In this document: positions 19,430-28,805 of the stretch, piece after piece
Numbering within the stretch: the first letter of the stretch is position 1
Layout of the letters: each line of letters opens with the position of its first letter
Assembly (NCBI GenBank): GCA_014841835.1
Contig: JACYUQ010000001.1
Coordinates: 682,001-746,000, forward strand
Reading direction: 5' to 3'
Origin: Oxalobacteraceae sp. CFBP 13730
Lineage (GTDB): Bacteria > Pseudomonadota > Gammaproteobacteria > Burkholderiales > Burkholderiaceae_D
DNA length: 64,000 bases
The notes under the pieces: generated by a model
Told to the model about the DNA's origin: nothing
The model's input: only the letters and a program-made list of their open reading frames with translations
Databases searched by the model: none
Position numbers and translations under genes: made by a program

Positions 19430-21286
19430 ATGCATCCAGACCGCCAACCCGGGACCGTGATTCCCGCTGCCATGCTCGCCGGCGTGGTGCTGTCGCTGGC
19501 GTTCGGGGCCGGCGGCTACGTCGCCACGTCGCAGGCGATCGAGAGCGATGCACAGACACGCTTTCGCGCCATGGCACGCGCCGCCCAGACCATGATCGAC
19601 GCGCGCGTGAAGAGCTACAGCGACGTGCTGCGCGGGGTTGCCGGCCTGTTCCGGTCCGAACCCGATACCAGCGCGGCCCAGTTCCACCAGTATGTCGGTG
19701 AACTCGACATCAAGCGCCACTTCCCCGGGATCGTCAACATCAACTATGCGCGCGCGGTGCGTGCCGATGGCTTGCCGGCGCTGAACGACGAGTTGCAAAA
19801 GCGCCTGGCGCGGCGCGGCGTCGTGCACACCCCCTTGCTGACGGCGCCCGATCGAGATACCTACACGGTGCTGGTCTACATGGAACCGCTGCCGCCGAAC
19901 CTGCTCGACCGGCTGGGCCTGGACCTGGAAGCGCGTGGCACGACCCGGCGCTCGCTGGCCGTGTCGCGCGATACCGGCAGCTCGAGCGCCTCGGGCACCC
20001 GCATCGCCTTGCGGCCCGGGCCCAACCAGAGCGCGCTGGCGCTGCGCTTGCCGGTCTACCGCAGCGACCTGCCCAACAACAGCGTCGAGGAGCGACGCCT
20101 GGCCTATGTCGGTTCGGCCGGTCTCGGCTTCGGTATTTCGCCACTGGTGGCCGGGGTGCTCGATGAATTCCCGGTCCAGGGCGTGCGCCTGGTGCTGACC
20201 GAGCTGACCGCGCTGGCGCCCGAACCGGGCGAGGCGCCGCCACGCGCCGTGCTGTACGACAGCCTGGCCACGCGCACGCAACCCAACCCGGCCCCGCCAC
20301 AGGCCGACGAGGCGATCTTTGCCGCCAGCCTGCCGGTCGAGTTCAACCAGCGCGTCTGGCGCGCCGACTTCAGCATTCCAAAATCCGCCATGTACACGCG
20401 TTTTGACTTGTATTACCCGTGGCTGGCGGCGCTTGCCGCCGGCATGAGCACCGCGCTGCTGTATGCGCTGTTCCAGACGCTGGCCTCATCGCGCCGCAAC
20501 GCGCTGCGCATGGCCGAGGACATGACGCGCGAGCTGCGCGCCTCGCAGACCAAGCTGCAGGCCAGTCATGAAAAGCTGCGCCTGCTGGCCGCCCACGCCG
20601 AGCAGATCAAGGAAGGCGAGCGCAAACGCATTGCGCGCGAAATCCATGACGACCTGGCGCAGAACCTGCTGGCACTGAAGATCGAAGCGGAACTGCTGGC
20701 CAACCGCACCCGCGGCGCGCAGCAGCGCCTGCACGCGCGCGCCGCGGCCACGGTGCGCCAGATCGACGTCACGATCCGCAGCGTGCGCCAGATCATCAAC
20801 GACCTGCGGCCGAACGTGCTCGACCTGGGCCTGTCGGCCGCCGTCGACTGGCAGGTGGCCGACTTTGCGCGCCGCACCGGCATCACGTGCGAGCTGGTGG
20901 ACGACGATGGCGAGCACCGCATTGACGACAACAGCGCCATCGCGTTCTTCCGCATCCTGCAGGAATCGCTCAACAACGTGGCGCGCCACGCGCGTGCCAC
21001 CGAGGTTGGCATCACGCTGCACCAGCATGCCGGCATGCTCACGATGACGATCCGCGACAACGGCGTCGGCCTGCAGCCGGGCAGCCGCAACCGCCACGGC
21101 TCGTTCGGCCTGGTGGGCATCGAGGAACGCGTCGCCATCCTGGGCGGCTCGTTCTCGATCAACAGCAGCAGCGGCAGCGGCGGCACCACGGTCGTGGTCA
21201 GAATCCCGGTGGCCGACGTGCCGGGCGACATGTACACGCCCGGCCTGCGCACCGACAGCACGCCAACCTCGCCCATCGCTGCCTGA
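19430..21286 (+). CDS. membrane histidine kinase, CHASE sensor plus HisKA_3
   Basis: 618 residues from ATG 19430; ATG 19364 would add 22 residues before the first membrane segment. TM1 lies near residue 12-30, then a periplasmic CHASE-type domain (RGVAGLFRSEPDTSAAQFHQYV, HFPGIVNINYARAV) to about 330, TM2 near 350-370, a coiled coil, and the HisKA_3 box ERKRIAREIHDDLAQNLLALKIE. The ATPase domain ends with DNGVGLQPG and GSFGLVGIEERV. This is the NarL/DesK-type kinase class, which normally phosphorylates a LuxR-type regulator; none is adjacent. CHASE domains sense small ligands such as cytokinin-like or peptide signals; the ligand here is unknown. Confidence 0.9.
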   Translation: MHPDRQPGTVIPAAMLAGVVLSLAFGAGGYVATSQAIESDAQTRFRAMARAAQTMIDARVKSYSDVLRGVAGLFRSEPDTSAAQFHQYVGELDIKRHFPGIVNINYARAVRADGLPALNDELQKRLARRGVVHTPLLTAPDRDTYTVLVYMEPLPPNLLDRLGLDLEARGTTRRSLAVSRDTGSSSASGTRIALRPGPNQSALALRLPVYRSDLPNNSVEERRLAYVGSAGLGFGISPLVAGVLDEFPVQGVRLVLTELTALAPEPGEAPPRAVLYDSLATRTQPNPAPPQADEAIFAASLPVEFNQRVWRADFSIPKSAMYTRFDLYYPWLAALAAGMSTALLYALFQTLASSRRNALRMAEDMTRELRASQTKLQASHEKLRLLAAHAEQIKEGERKRIAREIHDDLAQNLLALKIEAELLANRTRGAQQRLHARAAATVRQIDVTIRSVRQIINDLRPNVLDLGLSAAVDWQVADFARRTGITCELVDDDGEHRIDDNSAIAFFRILQESLNNVARHARATEVGITLHQHAGMLTMTIRDNGVGLQPGSRNRHGSFGLVGIEERVAILGGSFSINSSSGSGGTTVVVRIPVADVPGDMYTPGLRTDSTPTSPIAA

Positions 21287-21521
21287 TCCATCCCTTTGTG
21301 TTCGACGGGTGGTGCCGCCACCCTTACCCGAGCTCGGCCATTCTCCCGAAGTTTGATCCAGCGCAACTGCTGAGCTGAGCCACCGCATGACAATGGTTGT
21401 GTCTGTCACAGGTCAACACCCCCGGAATTTTCCGGTAATGCATCACGGAAATGCCCCACATCGACACTGTGACAGCGGCCCCATGCCCCGATCCATCCAC
21501 AACCCAGACGAGGTGAACACG

Positions 21522-22163
21522 ATGTCGACCCATACCGAATACGCTGCTTTCGAGGCGCTTGACCTGAACCCGATCAAGATGAAACTGATGCACGCGGCAT
21601 CCGGCGAAGGCTGGTCCGAAACGCGCACCAACGCCGTCGAGACCGAGTACCGGCGCTTCCTGTTCCTGATGAAGAAGTACCCGGATGCAGGTGCCTCGCC
21701 ATCCGTCGATGTCGACACCTTCTGGCACTATCACATCCTCGATACCATGAAGTACGCACGCGACTGCGAAGCCGTGTTCGGCTTTTTCCTGCATCACTAT
21801 CCGTATGTCGGCATCGCCGCCGGCACCGAAGGCGAACATGTCCAGGCTGGCGAGCGCATGCGCCAACTGTATGAAGCCGAGTTTGGCGTGGTGGTCAGGG
21901 GCGACGCTGCTTTCTGCGCGTCGCCAGGCAAGCCGGCAGGCGCCAGCGCGTTCTGTGCGTCCCCGGGCAAGCCGGCAGGCGTCAGCGCGTTCTGTGCGTC
22001 CCCGGGCAAGCCGGCGACTGCAGCGCGCGCGATCACCTTTTGCGCCTCTCCCGGCAAGCCGGCTGCCAAGGTCGCGGACAGCGCCTTCTGCGCCTCGCCG
22101 GGCCTGCCGGCCATCATGACCAGCAACATTGCGTTCTGCGCATCGCCCGGCAAGCGCGCATAA
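21522..22163 (+). CDS. GRDP-like (DUF1399-type) protein with six C-terminal FCASPGKPA-type repeats
   Basis: 213 residues from ATG 21522, with GAGG 8 nt upstream. Residues 1-125 resemble the glycine-rich-domain-protein-like family, whose signature is seen in VDVDTFWHYHILDTMKYARDCEAVFGFFLHHYPYVG (conserved WHxH, Asp-Cys and His-His). From residue 131 the protein changes completely: six copies of FCASPGKPA begin at Phe131, 144, 157, 173, 189 and 205, spaced 13, 13, 16, 16 and 16 residues. Copy 5 is FCASPGLPA and the last, FCASPGKRA, ends the protein. Each repeat has exactly one Cys. There is no signal peptide. Function unknown; metal binding, a scaffold, or a multi-core peptide precursor are possible, but no peptide-modifying enzyme is adjacent. 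Confidence 0.8.
   Translation: MSTHTEYAAFEALDLNPIKMKLMHAASGEGWSETRTNAVETEYRRFLFLMKKYPDAGASPSVDVDTFWHYHILDTMKYARDCEAVFGFFLHHYPYVGIAAGTEGEHVQAGERMRQLYEAEFGVVVRGDAAFCASPGKPAGASAFCASPGKPAGVSAFCASPGKPATAARAITFCASPGKPAAKVADSAFCASPGLPAIMTSNIAFCASPGKRA
21912..22160 (+). repeat. in-frame tandem repeats encoding FCASPGKPA
   Basis: Repeat units begin at 21912, 21951, 21990, 22038, 22086 and 22134, giving periods of 39, 39, 48, 48 and 48 nt, all multiples of three. Units 2 and 3 are identical over their first 26 nt and unit 1 differs at a few third positions, so the first three look like recent duplications; units 4-6 keep the amino acids with different codons, which points to selection on the peptide. 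Confidence 0.92.
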
Positions 22164-22187
22164 GCTAAAACCAGGCAACTGCCCGGA

Positions 22188-23075
22188 TCAGCCCCGCAGG
22201 CGCGCCAGCGCCGTGGCGACGTCCGGGTACTGCAGGCGCACGCGCAGTTCGCGCCGCAAGCGTGTGTTGTCGAGTTGGCGCGACTCGGACATGTACGACA
22301 GCAGCACCGGCGAGACCAGCTGCGCCAGTTCGGCGCGCGGCAGGCGCGGCGAACGCGGCATGCCGAAGGCGTCGGCCACGGCGTCGAAGTAATCGGCCAT
22401 CTTCATGCGCGTGTCGTCGACCGCGTTATAGACCCGCCCGGACCGGCCGCGTGTCAACGCCTGCAGCACGATGCGCGCCAGGTCGTCGGCGTGGATATGG
22501 TTGGTGTACACATCGTCCTCGAACCGCAATGCGGGCGTGCCCTGCTCCAGGCGGCGCAGCGGCAGCCGGTCGGCGGCGTAGATGCCGGGCACGCGCAGGA
22601 TCGACAGCGTCGCGCCGGCCACCAGTGCCCACGCGCGCAGGATGCGCTCGGCGTCCACGCGGCGCCGGGCGCGCCCGTTTTTCGGCGCCACCGGCCGGTA
22701 TTCCTTCACCAGCGCCCCGCCGCAATCGCCATACACACCGCTGGTACTCACGTACACGATGCGGCGCACGGCGCCCAGCGCCGCCACCAGGTGGCGCGTG
22801 CGGCGGTCGGTATCGCCATCGGGCTGGGGCGGGGCCAGGTGCAGCACCCACGGCGCCAGATTATGCAGGCGCGCCAGCGTGGCGGGCTGGTCGAGGTCGG
22901 CAACGACCGGCACCGCGCCGGCGGCGCGCAGATCAAAGCAGCGCTCGGGCTGGCTGGTCAGCGCAAACACGCGAAAACGCCCGGCCAGCAGCGGCAACAG
23001 GCGCATGCCGACGTCGCCGCAGCCGATGATCAACAGGCGCGGACGGGCAAAAGCGGGACGGGATGGCATGGTCAT
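22188..23075 (-). CDS. NAD(P)-binding SDR/epimerase family protein
   Basis: 295 residues from ATG 23075 (a second ATG follows two codons later). Rossmann start RLLIIGCGDVGMRLLPLLAGRF, then YVSTSGVYGDCGG where Tyr and Ser belong to the extended-SDR catalytic region; the usual YxxxK lysine is not obvious, the segment reading EYRPVAPKNGRARRRVDAE instead. Later VYTNHIHADDLARIVLQAL and YNAVDDTRMKMADYFDAVADAFG match the YeeZ-type epimerase group. Substrate unknown. It is divergent from the reductase at 23221, sharing a 145-bp upstream region. Confidence 0.85.
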   Translation of the reverse strand: MTMPSRPAFARPRLLIIGCGDVGMRLLPLLAGRFRVFALTSQPERCFDLRAAGAVPVVADLDQPATLARLHNLAPWVLHLAPPQPDGDTDRRTRHLVAALGAVRRIVYVSTSGVYGDCGGALVKEYRPVAPKNGRARRRVDAERILRAWALVAGATLSILRVPGIYAADRLPLRRLEQGTPALRFEDDVYTNHIHADDLARIVLQALTRGRSGRVYNAVDDTRMKMADYFDAVADAFGMPRSPRLPRAELAQLVSPVLLSYMSESRQLDNTRLRRELRVRLQYPDVATALARLRG

Positions 23076-23220
23076 GGCAAGATCGTGGGGTCGTGGAGGC
23101 GGCAACTGTAGCACAGGGCGCGCCCGGTAAAACAAGGGCCGGTGTAGAATGGCGGCCTCGCGCCGCACGCCGGCGCACCCCACCAACCACCCGCGTTCGC
23201 GCCCCAACTTCTCCATTCGC

Positions 23221-24249
23221 ATGACCTTCCAGATCACCGTCCAGCCCAGCGGCAGCCAGTTCGGCTGCGAAGCCGATGAAACCGTGTTAGCCGCCGCGAT
23301 CCGCGCTGGCGTCGGCCTGCCGTATGGCTGCAAGAACGGCGCCTGCGGCTCGTGCAAGGGCAAGGTGCTCGATGGCGCCATCGAGCACAAACCCTACCAG
23401 CAGCGCGCCCTCTCCGACATCGAAAAGACCGCCGGCATGGGGCTGTTCTGCTGCGCGATGCCGTCGGCGGACCTGGTGATCGAGGCGCGCGAAGTGGGCG
23501 GCAGCTCGGATTACCCGCTGCGCAAGATGCCTACGCGCGTCGCCGGCATCCGCAAGGCGGCGCCGGACGTCGCCATCGTCAACCTGCAACTGCCGGCCAA
23601 TGAATTGCTGGCCTACCGCGCCGGCCAGTACATCGAATTTCTGCTCAAGGACGGCAAGCGCCGCGCCTACTCGATTGCCAATGCGCCGTCGTTCGAAGGC
23701 CCGCTCGAACTGCACATCCGCCACCTGCCCGGCGGCCTGTTCACCGACCACGTGTTCGGCGCCATGAAAGAGCGCGACATTCTGCGCTTCGAAGGCCCGC
23801 TCGGCACGTTCTTCCTGCGCGAAGATGCCGACAAGCCGATCGTGCTGCTGGCCTCCGGCACCGGCTTCGCACCGGTCAAAGCCCTGGTCGAGCACCTGAT
23901 GCACCTGAAGTCCACGCGCAAGGTCACGCTGTACTGGGGCGGCCGCCGCCCGCACGACCTGTACATGGACGAATTGTGCCGCGCCTGGGAAACCACGCTG
24001 CCCGACTTCACCTACGTGCCGGTGATTTCGGATGCGCTGCCAGAGGACGCCTGGACCGGCCGCACCGGCTACGTGCACGCGGCCGTCGTGCAGGACCTCA
24101 TCGACCTCTCCGGCCACCAGGTGTATGCCTGCGGTGCGCCGCTGATGGTCGATGCGGCCCGCCGCGATTACGTGGCGCTGTGCGGCCTGCCCGAGGACGA
24201 ATTCTTCGCCGACGCGTTCACGACCGCCGCCGATCTGGCTGACCAATAA
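23221..24249 (+). CDS. AscD-like CDP-6-deoxy-delta-3,4-glucoseen reductase / 2Fe-2S flavin reductase
   Basis: 342 residues. The N-terminal 2Fe-2S ferredoxin domain has CKNGACGSCKGKVL (positions about 38-50) and the fourth Cys in GLFCCAMP. It is followed by an FAD-binding barrel with RAYSIANAPS and an NAD(P)-binding domain with LLASGTGFAPVKALVEHL and YACGAPLMV. The order matches AscD/Mmo-C-type electron transfer proteins, annotated in betaproteobacteria as glucoseen reductase. No deoxysugar genes are adjacent, so the role in 3,6-dideoxyhexose synthesis is unproven; a general ferredoxin-type oxygenase reductase is equally possible. Its stop is 6 nt before the MFS start. Confidence 0.88.
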   Translation: MTFQITVQPSGSQFGCEADETVLAAAIRAGVGLPYGCKNGACGSCKGKVLDGAIEHKPYQQRALSDIEKTAGMGLFCCAMPSADLVIEAREVGGSSDYPLRKMPTRVAGIRKAAPDVAIVNLQLPANELLAYRAGQYIEFLLKDGKRRAYSIANAPSFEGPLELHIRHLPGGLFTDHVFGAMKERDILRFEGPLGTFFLREDADKPIVLLASGTGFAPVKALVEHLMHLKSTRKVTLYWGGRRPHDLYMDELCRAWETTLPDFTYVPVISDALPEDAWTGRTGYVHAAVVQDLIDLSGHQVYACGAPLMVDAARRDYVALCGLPEDEFFADAFTTAADLADQ

Positions 24250-24255
24250 GGCCCC

Positions 24256-25521
24256 ATGCCGCTGATCTCACCGACCGGGCGCCTGGGTGTCCTGCGCAAC
24301 CGCAACCTGGCGTTCTACCTGTCGGCGCGCTTTCTCGCCACCTTCGCGGTGCAGATGCAGAGCGTGGCGATCGGCTGGCAGGTCTACCAGATCACCGGCA
24401 GCCTGTTCGACCTGGGCCTGATCGGCCTGGCGCAGTTCGCGCCGTTCCTGGTGCTGATCCTGTGGGCCGGCCACGTGGCCGACCGCTACAACCGGCGCCT
24501 GATCGTGCTCTGCTGCATGGCCGTGCAACTGCTGTGCAGCGCGATGCTGATTGCCTTCACGGCCAGCGGCAGCACGACCGTGTGGCCCGTGTTCGCGATC
24601 CTGGTGCTGTTCGGCAGCGCGCGCGCCTTCATGATGCCGGCCTCACAGGCGGTGCTCAAGAACCTGGTGCCGGACCGCGACTTCAGCCAGGCCGTGGCGC
24701 TGGGTTCCTCGACGATGCACGTGGCGATGATTCTCGGCCCGATCGTCGGCGGCCTGCTCTACGTGCTGGGACCGCAGACGGTGCACATGACGGCCGCCTC
24801 GCTGCTCGCGCTGGCGGTGCTCTTGATGACGAACACGCGCACCATCGCGCAGGTGATCAACAAGGCGCCCGTCAGCTGGCACACACTGCTCGAAGGCCTG
24901 CGCTTCGTGCGCTCGCGCCCGATCGTGCTGGGCGCGATTTCGCTCGACCTGTTCGCGGTGCTGTTCGGCGGCGCGACCGCCCTGCTGCCGGCCTACGCGC
25001 ACGATATCCTGGGCGTGGGGCCGTCCGGCCTGGGGTTTCTGCGCACCGCGCCGGGCATGGGCGCAGCCCTGTGTTCGGTGGCGCTGGTGATGTTTCCGAT
25101 CACGCGCCGCGTCGGCGCCTGGATGTTCGGCGGCGTTGCCCTGTTCGGCCTGTGCGTGATCGTGCTGGGCCTGACCGACCATGTCGCGATTGCCTTTGGC
25201 GCGCTGTTCCTGCTGGGCGTGGGCGACATGGTCAGCGTCTACATCCGCCATCTGCTGGTGCAGTACGAGACGCCCGACGACATCCGCGGGCGCGTGAGCG
25301 CCGTGAACTCGGTGTTCATCGGCGCCTCGAACGAGCTCGGTGAATTCGAGTCCGGCGTCACGGCCGGCTGGCTGGGACTGACGCGCGCGATCCTGCTCGG
25401 GGGCGTGGCCACGCTGGTCGTGACGGGCGTCTGGGCCATGCTGTTCCCGGTGCTGTCGCGGATGGACCGTTTTCCGCATCACGAGAAAGCGCTGGCACCG
25501 GAAAAAGACCGGATCAGCTGA
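24256..25521 (+). CDS. MFS exporter (EntS-like, MFS_3 group)
   Basis: 421 residues; AAGG precedes ATG. The opening NLAFYLSARFLATFAVQMQSVAIGWQVYQITGSLFDLGLIGLAQF and the loop GHVADRYNRRLIVL are typical of the enterobactin-exporter-like MFS_3 family, as are YETPDDIRGRVSAVNSVFIGASNELGEFESG and twelve hydrophobic segments. Placed 6 nt after the reductase gene, so cotranscribed. No siderophore genes are in the window and the exported compound is unknown. Confidence 0.88.
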   Translation: MPLISPTGRLGVLRNRNLAFYLSARFLATFAVQMQSVAIGWQVYQITGSLFDLGLIGLAQFAPFLVLILWAGHVADRYNRRLIVLCCMAVQLLCSAMLIAFTASGSTTVWPVFAILVLFGSARAFMMPASQAVLKNLVPDRDFSQAVALGSSTMHVAMILGPIVGGLLYVLGPQTVHMTAASLLALAVLLMTNTRTIAQVINKAPVSWHTLLEGLRFVRSRPIVLGAISLDLFAVLFGGATALLPAYAHDILGVGPSGLGFLRTAPGMGAALCSVALVMFPITRRVGAWMFGGVALFGLCVIVLGLTDHVAIAFGALFLLGVGDMVSVYIRHLLVQYETPDDIRGRVSAVNSVFIGASNELGEFESGVTAGWLGLTRAILLGGVATLVVTGVWAMLFPVLSRMDRFPHHEKALAPEKDRIS

Positions 25522-25530
25522 CCAGGCGGG

Positions 25531-27138
25531 TCATGCCGCCTGCAGCTCCAGCGTGCGCTGACCCGCAGCCACACGCGGCGCAGGATGGCGTGCGGCATCG
25601 ATCTTGAACACGCCGACCGTGGCCGCCAGTTGCGCCGACTGGTCCTTGAGCGACTCCGCCGCGGCGGCGGCTTCTTCGACCAGCGCGGCATTCTGCTGGG
25701 TGACCGCGTCCATCTCCGTGATGGCCTGATTGATCTGCTCGATGCCGCTTTCCTGCTCCTGGCTGGCGGCCGTGATCTCGCCCATGATGTCGGTCACGCG
25801 CTTGACGCTGCCCACGATCTCGTCCATGGTGCTGCCGGCCTGGGTCACGAGGCGGCTGCCCTCGTCCACCTTGGTCACCGAGTCGTCGATCAGGTTCTTG
25901 ATTTCCTTCGCCGCACTGGCCGAGCGCTGCGCCAGGTTGCGCACCTCGCTGGCGACCACGGCAAAGCCCCGGCCCTGCTCACCTGCGCGCGCTGCCTCGA
26001 CCGCTGCATTCAGAGCCAGAATATTGGTCTGGAATGCGATGCCGTCAATGACGGAAATAATGTCGACAATCTTGCTGGCCGATGTGTGAATGGCGCTCAT
26101 GGTATCGACCACGTCGGCCACGACCACGCCGCCACGGGTGGCGATATCGGATGCCGAGCGCGCCAGCGTGTTGGCCTGACGGGCATTCTCTGCATTCTGC
26201 TTCACGGTCGAGGTCAGCTCTTCCATCGATGACGCCGTTTCTTCGAGCGCGCCGGCCTGCTGCTCGGTGCGCGCCGACAGGTCGAGGTTGCCCGTAGCGA
26301 TCTGGTCCGATGCGGTGGCGATGGTTTCGGTACCGTCGCGCACCTGGCTGACGATCGTGCGCAGATTGAGGTTCATGTCTTTCAACGCGGCGAGCAGCTG
26401 GCCGGTTTCATCGCGCGAATCGATCAGTATGTCGCTGCTCAAGTCGCCGGCGGCGACGGTACGCGCCACATCGACGGCGCGGTTCAGGGGTTGCGTGATC
26501 GAACGGGTGATGCGCCAGGCGACAATGATCGAAGCCAGCAACGCAAAGCCGCCCACGCTCAGCATCATGACGCGGGCCTGAGCATAGGCTTCGCCGCCAA
26601 CCGTCTGGTCATGCGCATTGCGCTGCTGCTGCAGCGCGACCATCTCATCGATGGCCGCGGTCCAGGGCCGCATCGTCGGCACGAACTGGTTGCGCAGAAA
26701 GGCTGCTTCCCCTTCCAGGTCATTGGCCAGCGCCAGTGTCTGGCCCTGGGCGATCACCGGGAGCATCGCATTGCGGCTCGAGACGATCTTTGCATGAATG
26801 GCCCGGCCCTCATCCGACGTATGCAGGCGTTCGAGCGCTGCTTCTGCCTTGTCATAGCTGCTGCGCGCGCTGGCAATGATCTTTGCCTGCTCCTGCATCT
26901 GCGCGGGATCGGTCTCGATGGTCATGTCGCGCATGGCGATCGAGATGCGGCGCAGCGAATCGCGCATCGTGCCGGCTGCGTCGATGCGTGCGCCATTGAC
27001 TTGCACGACCTTGACGAGCAGGTTGTCCATCGCCTGAAGTTTCTGGATGCCGGTGACCAGCACGATGGCCAGCAGGACCAGCACGAGGCCGAATGCGAGC
27101 GCGAGCCGCTGGCCGATTTTTAAGTGATTCAGATGCAT
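25531..27138 (-). CDS. methyl-accepting chemotaxis protein
   Basis: 535 residues from ATG 27138; the open frame upstream is not used. TM1 ([19 protein letters not shown]) is followed by a four-helix-bundle type periplasmic domain of about 150 residues, TM2 ([20 protein letters not shown]), a HAMP domain and a cytoplasmic signalling tip with the near-universal [41 protein letters not shown] hairpin. The C-terminus (RTLELQAA) lacks a CheR tether pentapeptide. Related in the cytoplasmic half to the receptors at 48620 and 61472. Confidence 0.95.
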   Translation of the reverse strand: MHLNHLKIGQRLALAFGLVLVLLAIVLVTGIQKLQAMDNLLVKVVQVNGARIDAAGTMRDSLRRISIAMRDMTIETDPAQMQEQAKIIASARSSYDKAEAALERLHTSDEGRAIHAKIVSSRNAMLPVIAQGQTLALANDLEGEAAFLRNQFVPTMRPWTAAIDEMVALQQQRNAHDQTVGGEAYAQARVMMLSVGGFALLASIIVAWRITRSITQPLNRAVDVARTVAAGDLSSDILIDSRDETGQLLAALKDMNLNLRTIVSQVRDGTETIATASDQIATGNLDLSARTEQQAGALEETASSMEELTSTVKQNAENARQANTLARSASDIATRGGVVVADVVDTMSAIHTSASKIVDIISVIDGIAFQTNILALNAAVEAARAGEQGRGFAVVASEVRNLAQRSASAAKEIKNLIDDSVTKVDEGSRLVTQAGSTMDEIVGSVKRVTDIMGEITAASQEQESGIEQINQAITEMDAVTQQNAALVEEAAAAAESLKDQSAQLAATVGVFKIDAARHPAPRVAAGQRTLELQAA

Positions 27139-27392
27139 TGTGTTGTCGTTACCCTGTGAGGCGCCGGTTCCGCACCCGTCGACGATGGGCGGCGCTGAAA
27201 TAATTGGTGAGAGTTCTGGATGTGGGGGTGCGATTCTAGTAGGAGCACTCCTACAACACGAGCAATAAATTGTAATGTTGAAAATTAGCAACAAGATTGC
27301 TTTTATCGCAAGCTCAGCACAGTAGACGGTGCGGACGCTGAAAAAATCGCGGGACGTGTAAGATAAAGCCATAACGATTACAGGAGCCATCC

Positions 27393-27794
27393 ATGCAGAT
27401 CAACGTCAATACCGATAACACCATCACCAAGCACCAGGGCCTGGACGAGCACGTGGACACCGTCGTGCGCGCTTCCATCGGTCGTTTCAGCGAGCAAGTT
27501 ACCCGCGTCGACGTTCACCTGAGCGACGAGAACAAGGAAAAGAAAGCAGACGGCGGCAACCATTGCATGCTCGAAGCGCGCCTGGCCGGCGTGGCCCCGA
27601 TCGTCGTGCACGATCACGCCAACGACCTGCACCAGGCCATCAACAACGCCAGCGGCAAACTGGCCCGCGCACTCGACAGCACCATCGGCCGCCTGCACGA
27701 CAAGCATCGCCATACCGCCACGCCGGTGGTCGGCGTTGACGGTGTCGACAGCGACATCGACCCGACTGCCGACAAGCACCTGACCGATAACTGA
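27393..27794 (+). CDS. HPF/RaiA-family ribosome-associated protein (short form)
   Basis: 133 residues with AGGAG 8 nt before the ATG. Starts [25 protein letters not shown] and carries the family's [10 protein letters not shown] strand and basic helix, as in hibernation factors that sit in the 30S channel. It lacks the long C-terminal dimerisation domain of long HPF. The final 35 residues ([20 protein letters not shown]) are family-atypical and acidic. It stands alone between a chemoreceptor and a metal-binding protein, so stress-linked production is inferred from family only. Confidence 0.85.
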   Translation: MQINVNTDNTITKHQGLDEHVDTVVRASIGRFSEQVTRVDVHLSDENKEKKADGGNHCMLEARLAGVAPIVVHDHANDLHQAINNASGKLARALDSTIGRLHDKHRHTATPVVGVDGVDSDIDPTADKHLTDN

Positions 27795-27848
27795 TCAGTG
27801 CCCGTACGACCCTGCGCCCGCCATGGGCGCGGGGGTAACACCGACGCC

Positions 27849-28679
27849 TCACTCAGCGCGACGCACCTCGCCGGCCGCACCTTCCAGCAGTTCCCGCAAC
27901 GTCTCCAGATAATGTACTCCCGCCAGCGCGCGGCTGCCATACCACGACAGCATTTCGCCATCGACCAGCAGCACGGGAATGCCGATCTGTTTTTCCAGCG
28001 CGTCCACGTGCGCCTGCGTGAAGCGGTAGGGTTCGGTCGACAGCAGCACGGCGTCAAACCCGTCGACCAGGCTGTCCGACCACGTGAAGCGCGGGTAACG
28101 GTCTTCGCCCAGTTGCGGCACACGCCAGCCCAGTTCAGCCAGCATCGCCGCGATATACGTATCGGCCGAGATGCTCATCCACGGATCCTGCCAGATGCAG
28201 TACAGCACTGTGCGTGATGGCCCGGCCGGCCTTGCGCGCAGCGCGGTCAGTGCCTTGTCGAAGGCGGCGCACCAGGCTTCGGCCGAATCCTGCACGCCGA
28301 AGATGCCGCCCAGCAGGCGCGCCAGTGCCAGATTGTCCTGCGGCGTTACCGGATGCGTGACGATCACGTGCGGCACGAATTCCACCAGCGCCTCGTACGT
28401 CGGTCGCGTGTTTTCATCGAGATTGACGACCACGTGGGTCGGCGCCAGCGCACGAATCTTGTCGAGATTGACGTCCTTGGTGCCGCCGACCTTGGGAATG
28501 GACACGACAACGTCCTTTGGATGGATGCAGAAACCCGTGCGGCCGACGAGCTGTGGCGCCAGGCCCAGGTCGCACAGCAATTCGGTAATCGATGGTACGA
28601 GAGAGACGATACGTGCACCGGGCGCGGGCACATGTGCCTGGCCCAACGCGTCGATCAGGTCAGTGGTAGAAGGTGTCAT
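27849..28679 (-). CDS. BtuF-like cobalamin/metal-binding protein
   Basis: 276 residues with the helical-backbone metal-receptor fold: RIVSLVPSITELLCDLGLAPQLVGRTGFCIHP, GGTKDVNLDKIRALAPTHVVVNLDENT, and a closing TEPYRFTQAHVDAL-VLLVDGEMLSWYGSRALAGVHYLE segment. These match substrate-binding proteins for cobalamin or iron complexes. There is no signal peptide before MTPSTTDL, so the protein may act in the cytosol or be annotated from a downstream start; an ABC permease or ATPase is not adjacent. The long open frame that continues upstream on this strand is a shadow of the next two genes. Confidence 0.82.
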   Translation of the reverse strand: MTPSTTDLIDALGQAHVPAPGARIVSLVPSITELLCDLGLAPQLVGRTGFCIHPKDVVVSIPKVGGTKDVNLDKIRALAPTHVVVNLDENTRPTYEALVEFVPHVIVTHPVTPQDNLALARLLGGIFGVQDSAEAWCAAFDKALTALRARPAGPSRTVLYCIWQDPWMSISADTYIAAMLAELGWRVPQLGEDRYPRFTWSDSLVDGFDAVLLSTEPYRFTQAHVDALEKQIGIPVLLVDGEMLSWYGSRALAGVHYLETLRELLEGAAGEVRRAE

Positions 28680-28805
28680 ACGGGTCAGCCATGGTGGTTT
28701 AAGTTTCGCCAAACGCGCAAGAGTGGCACAATCGGCTATGATTCCGTTGATGTAATAACACATGCAATCACGCATGCCAACGCGGCACACCGCTTGAGGA
28801 CTCAC

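Noticed and set aside
21797..22153. Minus-strand frame with AGLPGDAQNA-like repeats opposite the FCASPGKPA repeats
   Set aside because: It is the reverse complement of the repeat DNA; the plus frame has the domain match, start codon and ribosome-binding site.
27393..27794. Long-form HPF or YfiA fusion
   Set aside because: The protein ends after the N-terminal domain and lacks the dimerisation domain; short form called.
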